Source: Sulfobacillus sp. (lineage in GTDB: Bacteria; Bacillota; Sulfobacillia; Sulfobacillales; Sulfobacillaceae). From it: a stretch of 38,888 nt of DNA. Each line of letters starts with the position of its first letter. Positions within the stretch are counted from its first letter, which is position 1. Below the pieces are notes generated by a model, which saw only the letters and a program-made list of their open reading frames with translations, searched no databases and was not told the origin of the DNA. Position numbers and translations under genes: made by a program. The stretch spans positions 1 through 38,888 of the forward strand of contig DAIDDL010000040.1 in NCBI GenBank assembly GCA_027309085.1. The letters are read 5' to 3'. Shown here in pieces: positions 36,074 to 38,888 of this stretch.

Positions 36074-36667
36074 TCAGTCCGCAGCGGGGTATCCCCAGCA
36101 GCCCTCTGCCATGCGTAGTTTGGTGTAAATGCAGGTATCGCGCAGACTCCCGTCCTGGTCTGCCTTTTCGTTGACCAGTTTGGCCTCCAGGTGAAAACCC
36201 GCCCGCTCCGCTACACGGCAACTCTGTCTGTTGCGGGGGTCACAACGGATTTCCAGACGCTCGGCATGGAGATATTCGTCCGCAAAGTGGGTAATTCCTT
36301 TGACCGCCTCCGTCATGTAGCCCTTTCCGGATTCCGATGTCCGGAGCCAGTATCCAATCTCGAAACGCCCAGCATCCCAATTGATGCGGTGCAGGCCGCT
36401 GCTGCCGATAAAGTGTCGGGTGGTCTTATGAAAGAGATGCAGCCGCAAATCCTCCCGCAACAAGAATTGGGCATGGGCGCGGCGGACATTTTCCTCCGAT
36501 TGCTGTAAAGATGGCAACGGGTCTGCGAATGGCAGCCACTGTTTTAGCGATTCCTGTGATTCTATAATGGCCGCGTTGACAGCAGGTCCATCTCCCGGAA
36601 GCGGGCAGCGAATATATAGCCGTTCGGTCTCGAATTCAAGGGGGAAATCCAATAGAATGGGCTTCAT
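36074..36667 (-). CDS. GNAT-family N-acetyltransferase (RimJ/RimL type)
   Basis: A 197-aa acetyl-CoA-dependent acetyltransferase. It opens with 'FETERLYIRCPLPGDGPAVNAAI', the RimJ/RimL-type beginning, and has 'FEIGYWLRTSESGKGYMTEAVKGIT' (acetyl-CoA loop, G-K-G-Y-M) and 'RLEIRCDPRNRQSCRVAERAGF'. The acceptor (ribosomal protein, antibiotic or metabolite) is unknown. The ATG at 36667 is chosen because AAAGGAG lies about 12 bases upstream; the GTG at 36682 would overlap that site. It stands alone, convergent to the secreted-protein gene. Confidence 0.88.
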   Translation of the reverse strand: MKPILLDFPLEFETERLYIRCPLPGDGPAVNAAIIESQESLKQWLPFADPLPSLQQSEENVRRAHAQFLLREDLRLHLFHKTTRHFIGSSGLHRINWDAGRFEIGYWLRTSESGKGYMTEAVKGITHFADEYLHAERLEIRCDPRNRQSCRVAERAGFHLEAKLVNEKADQDGSLRDTCIYTKLRMAEGCWGYPAAD

Positions 36668-37166
36668 TTGGGAGAGAGTCACTCCTTTCTACCGATTATT
36701 GTTGCAAAAGTTGTATTCCTTGTCTATTCTGTGGGATGTCTTTAGAGGCCCTGAAACATGCGTGATGGGGTTTCACTGGTGCGTAGGGTACTGGGAACTG
36801 GCGGGACAGATGGGAGATGCGGAAGTGCGCATTCTCAGGTCAGTGAGGCCGCAGGGAAAATCGCTTTGCTGTGAGGAGACCTGATCCAATGAACGCTGTT
36901 TGAAGCGCGGCGGCTGCCACATTTAAGCTTGGGGGTCCCTCACATCAGTTGCTTGCGTCCGCAGTGTGCACTTTCAGGTGCATCACCCGCCTTGCAACAA
37001 CGGTTCGCACGGGAACAGCCTGGCCCGCACCGCACTCTTGTGCCCCGGGAAGATGACTTCCACACATGGATGTGGATTTCTTGTCCGAACGGGGTTGCCC
37101 TATAGATACAGGGCATGCAATAAAGCCGTGCCGGACATCGCCCGCACAAGAAGCAGGAGGTTTGTC
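36668..37166. other. Intergenic region, no gene seen
   Basis: Divergent region between the acetyltransferase and the DUF7309/DUF6930 gene. AGCAGGAGG just before 37167 is a strong ribosome site. No credible protein frame, RNA gene or repeat was recognised in the rest. Confidence 0.4.
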
Positions 37167-38192
37167 ATGGAATCTATTTCACCGACAGTATCCGAATGGC
37201 AAGCGCTGCATGCTGCTGCAGATGGATTTTACCAATTACGGCCATGGCGCTGGTTTAACGATAATTGCACATTTGGTGTGGAAAACCCTGAAACCCATGA
37301 AGTGGGCTATTGCTCAGTTCTGGGGGCCTTGGGAGACGTGCTGGCCCTCTCTGTCTATTTGGGCGACGCTGGCTATGACGGATTGCAGCACATGATTCAG
37401 AGCACTCACTATGCCGGACATCGATGATTTGACTTCTTGACAGTACTGTTTAATGGCGAGTTTTGAAAGCCGTGGGGAATTAAATGCAGAAGATCTCGCC
37501 GTCATCAAGACTCTTGGATTAAAATTTCGGGGAAAGCAGCGGTGGCCCCTGTTCCGCCTCTTTGAGCCGGGATTTCCTCCGTGGGCCGTTGATGGCGCCC
37601 AGACGCGGTTTTTGACGGCAGCATTGGAACACGCTGCGGTGATCACTCAGGCATTCGAAGACCGCCCGGAAAAACTGATTGAACAGCCCGGGAAAGTTCT
37701 GGTTCGGGTGCATCAGGCCATGAACAGGAATGCGCGGTGGGTAGGCCAGTGGCGGCCGGCGCCGCAGCCGCCGGAGGGGCCTCCGGTGCCTGTTCCTGAC
37801 ACCGCTTTCCTGAAGCAGTTAGCGAACCAGGTAACACAGGGTGAAGGCATTGTAGAGACCGACTTTTTTTACATGCCAGCCGCGGTGCAGAGGTCAAGGG
37901 GAAACGTCCGTATGGGCCGCGCGTGAATGTATGGATTGAATCCCACAGCGGCTTTGTGTTGGACGTGGTCATGGAAGACACGGAATTTTACCAGCAGATC
38001 CAGGACGCGCTCATCCGGCAAGTGCAGCAATTAAGGCAACGCCCGCGTATAATACTGGTTACAAAACCGGAGCTTGCGCAGGTTTTACACCCGGTCACCG
38101 ATTTATTGCATATCGGCATTGCAGTGATGCCCTATCTGCCCACCGTAGCAGAAGTCCGGCAAGGATTGACTGAGTTCATGAAAAACAAATGA
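37167..38192 (+). pseudogene. DUF7309/DUF6930-type protein gene, frameshifted twice with one stop
   Basis: The N-terminal part ('WQALHAAADGFYQLRPWRWF', 'VGYCSVLGALGDVLALSVYLG') resembles DUF7309. The middle frame continues with 'QYCLMASFESRGEL' and 'LGLKFRGKQRWPLFRLFEPG'. The last frame, from about 37903, ('RPYGPRVNVWIESHSGFVLDVV', 'PRIILVTKPELAQVL') resembles the DUF6930 end. In related proteins these are one chain of about 340 aa. The first frame shift is near 37405-37415, an in-frame TGA lies at 37438-37440, and the second shift is at the AAGGGGAAA run (about 37893-37902), restoring the first frame. Family names are from memory. Function unknown; a strong ribosome site remains at the ATG at 37167. 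Confidence 0.7.
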
Positions 38193-38321
38193 TGCCCTCT
38201 TCCGGGGAATCTTGCAATGGACGGAGAGCAAAGGACATCTGGAAACGGCACAGCGAAACGAGAAAAATTTCTTGCTTCCAGACGATGAAATGGGTGATGG
38301 CAGCGTTCCGACACGTCAAGT

Positions 38322-38341
38322 CCCGGCGAGCGGAAGCCGGG
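38322..38341. repeat. Small GC hairpin after the DUF gene
   Basis: CCCGGC-GAGCGGAA-GCCGGG, a 6-bp perfect stem, lies 130 bp after the broken DUF gene and 126 bp before the next gene. It has no T-run, so termination is only a possibility. Confidence 0.3.
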
Positions 38342-38466
38342 CTGAGCGGGGTTATCTTGCAGGTTGCGCTCGTGCCTGACTAACCTCACCGCTCGCGCTC
38401 CCGGGCTGCTTTCTGTCTGCTGGGAGGCATGGGGTATGCCAGCGGAGATAGAGGGAGGAAAAATTG

Positions 38467-38888
38467 GTGAAACTGTCGAATCCCGGGGAAATTTTGTTCT
38501 TCGTGCCTGACGTCCGAAAGGCTCACGGATGGTACAGTGATCTCCTTGATTCCCCGCTGATTTTCGAGGATGACGGGTACTGCAGCTTTTTGGTAGATAC
38601 CACCCGGGTGGGCCTGCACCCAGCGGATGAAAAGAGCCCGAACGGTGCTGGCAGTGAGGTCGCCTATTGGCGGGTTCAGCATTTGCAGGAGGCGATTGTC
38701 TATTTTCAAGATCACGGCTGCCGGTTGTACCGTGGTCCTATATGCGGCATTGACGGGATCTATGTTTGTCAGATGAAGGACCCGTTTGGTAATGTGTGGG
38801 GTATGATGGAACAAGAGTTCCCCATGCCGCGCTACACCCGGCAACCTGCGCGCATGAAAATGGGCCTTTTCTGCCCGTTCACCGTGGC
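38467..38888 (+). CDS. VOC-family (glyoxalase/bleomycin-resistance-like) protein, cut by window end
   Basis: An open frame of 140 complete codons runs off the end of the window. It encodes a vicinal-oxygen-chelate fold: 'ILFFVPDVRKAHGWYSDLLDSPL' is the usual opening strand and helix, then 'SFLVDTTRVGLHP', 'VAYWRVQHLQEAIVYFQDHGC' starts the second half, and 'VCQMKDPFGNVWGMME' is the classic end of a VOC module with the metal-ligand Glu. Because the frame continues beyond 'PRYTRQPARMKMG', the protein is longer than one VOC unit or has a tail. GTG at 38467 (or TTG at 38464) follows GGGAGG. Confidence 0.8.
   Translation, partial: MKLSNPGEILFFVPDVRKAHGWYSDLLDSPLIFEDDGYCSFLVDTTRVGLHPADEKSPNGAGSEVAYWRVQHLQEAIVYFQDHGCRLYRGPICGIDGIYVCQMKDPFGNVWGMMEQEFPMPRYTRQPARMKMGLFCPFTV

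Noticed and set aside
38386-38844. 152-codon minus-strand frame near the window end
   Set aside because: It is antisense to the VOC-family gene, whose plus-strand translation has clear family motifs.
1-38888. CRISPR arrays, tRNA/rRNA genes, riboswitches, prophage genes
   Set aside because: No spaced direct repeats, cloverleaf or ribosomal sequence was seen, and no structural phage proteins; a computed scan (Infernal, tRNAscan) would be needed to be certain.

Overview
The window looks like chromosome of a Gram-positive bacterium (Bacillota). The evidence is the strong GGAGG-type ribosome sites, frequent GTG/TTG starts, an AraR-type (GntR plus LacI-fold) regulator facing an L-arabinose operon that includes araM, and Tat/lipoprotein-type sugar-binding proteins. 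The GC-rich, accessory-heavy style would fit a Sulfobacillus-like thermoacidophile, but that is an impression; no rRNA or tRNA gene is present to confirm it.

Layout. (1) 0.1-7.7 kb: a uronate-catabolic operon (eda, uxaA, uxaB, an IolB-fold isomerase, a metal-ligand-less M24/creatinase-like protein, kdgK) faces a divergent LacI regulator. Together these turn tagaturonate into altronate, KDG, KDPG and then pyruvate plus glyceraldehyde-3-phosphate; no uxaC isomerase is present. (2) 7.7-8.6 kb: non-coding, with a perfect 23-bp inverted repeat. (3) 8.6-19.4 kb: tatC and araR on the minus strand, then a plus-strand L-arabinose operon (Tat-type sugar-binding lipoprotein, permease, single-domain ATPase, araB, araM, araD, araA) behind a good sigma-A-like promoter with AraR-like operator sequences. 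(4) 19.4-22.7 kb: a decay zone with a partial copy of the araA 3' end, IS66 tnpA/tnpB relics, a Tn554-type TnpC/DUF6262 relic, an intact MBL-fold hydrolase, a wrecked cytidine deaminase gene, and a diverged fragment of the M24 gene of region 1. (5) 22.7-28.9 kb: an operon for a three-subunit molybdenum hydroxylase (FAD, 2Fe-2S and Mo subunits) with a beta-hydroxyacid dehydrogenase and an MmgE/PrpD-family protein; the substrate is unknown, and the Mo-subunit active-site loop matches neither CO dehydrogenase form. (6) 29.3-32.5 kb: a large PLD-helicase-DUF3427 protein on the minus strand, with the architecture of the SauUSI type IV restriction enzyme. (7) 32.8-38.9 kb: an alpha/beta hydrolase, a frameshifted secreted Ig-like protein, a GNAT acetyltransferase, a frameshifted DUF7309/DUF6930-type gene, and a VOC-family gene cut by the window end.

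The most notable points are the odd IolB/M24 pair inside a uronate operon and the M24 relic 16 kb away; a lone tatC next to a Tat-targeted sugar-binding lipoprotein; the unassigned Mo-hydroxylase/MmgE pathway; the SauUSI-like defence gene; and long perfect or near-perfect hairpins at every convergent gene junction.
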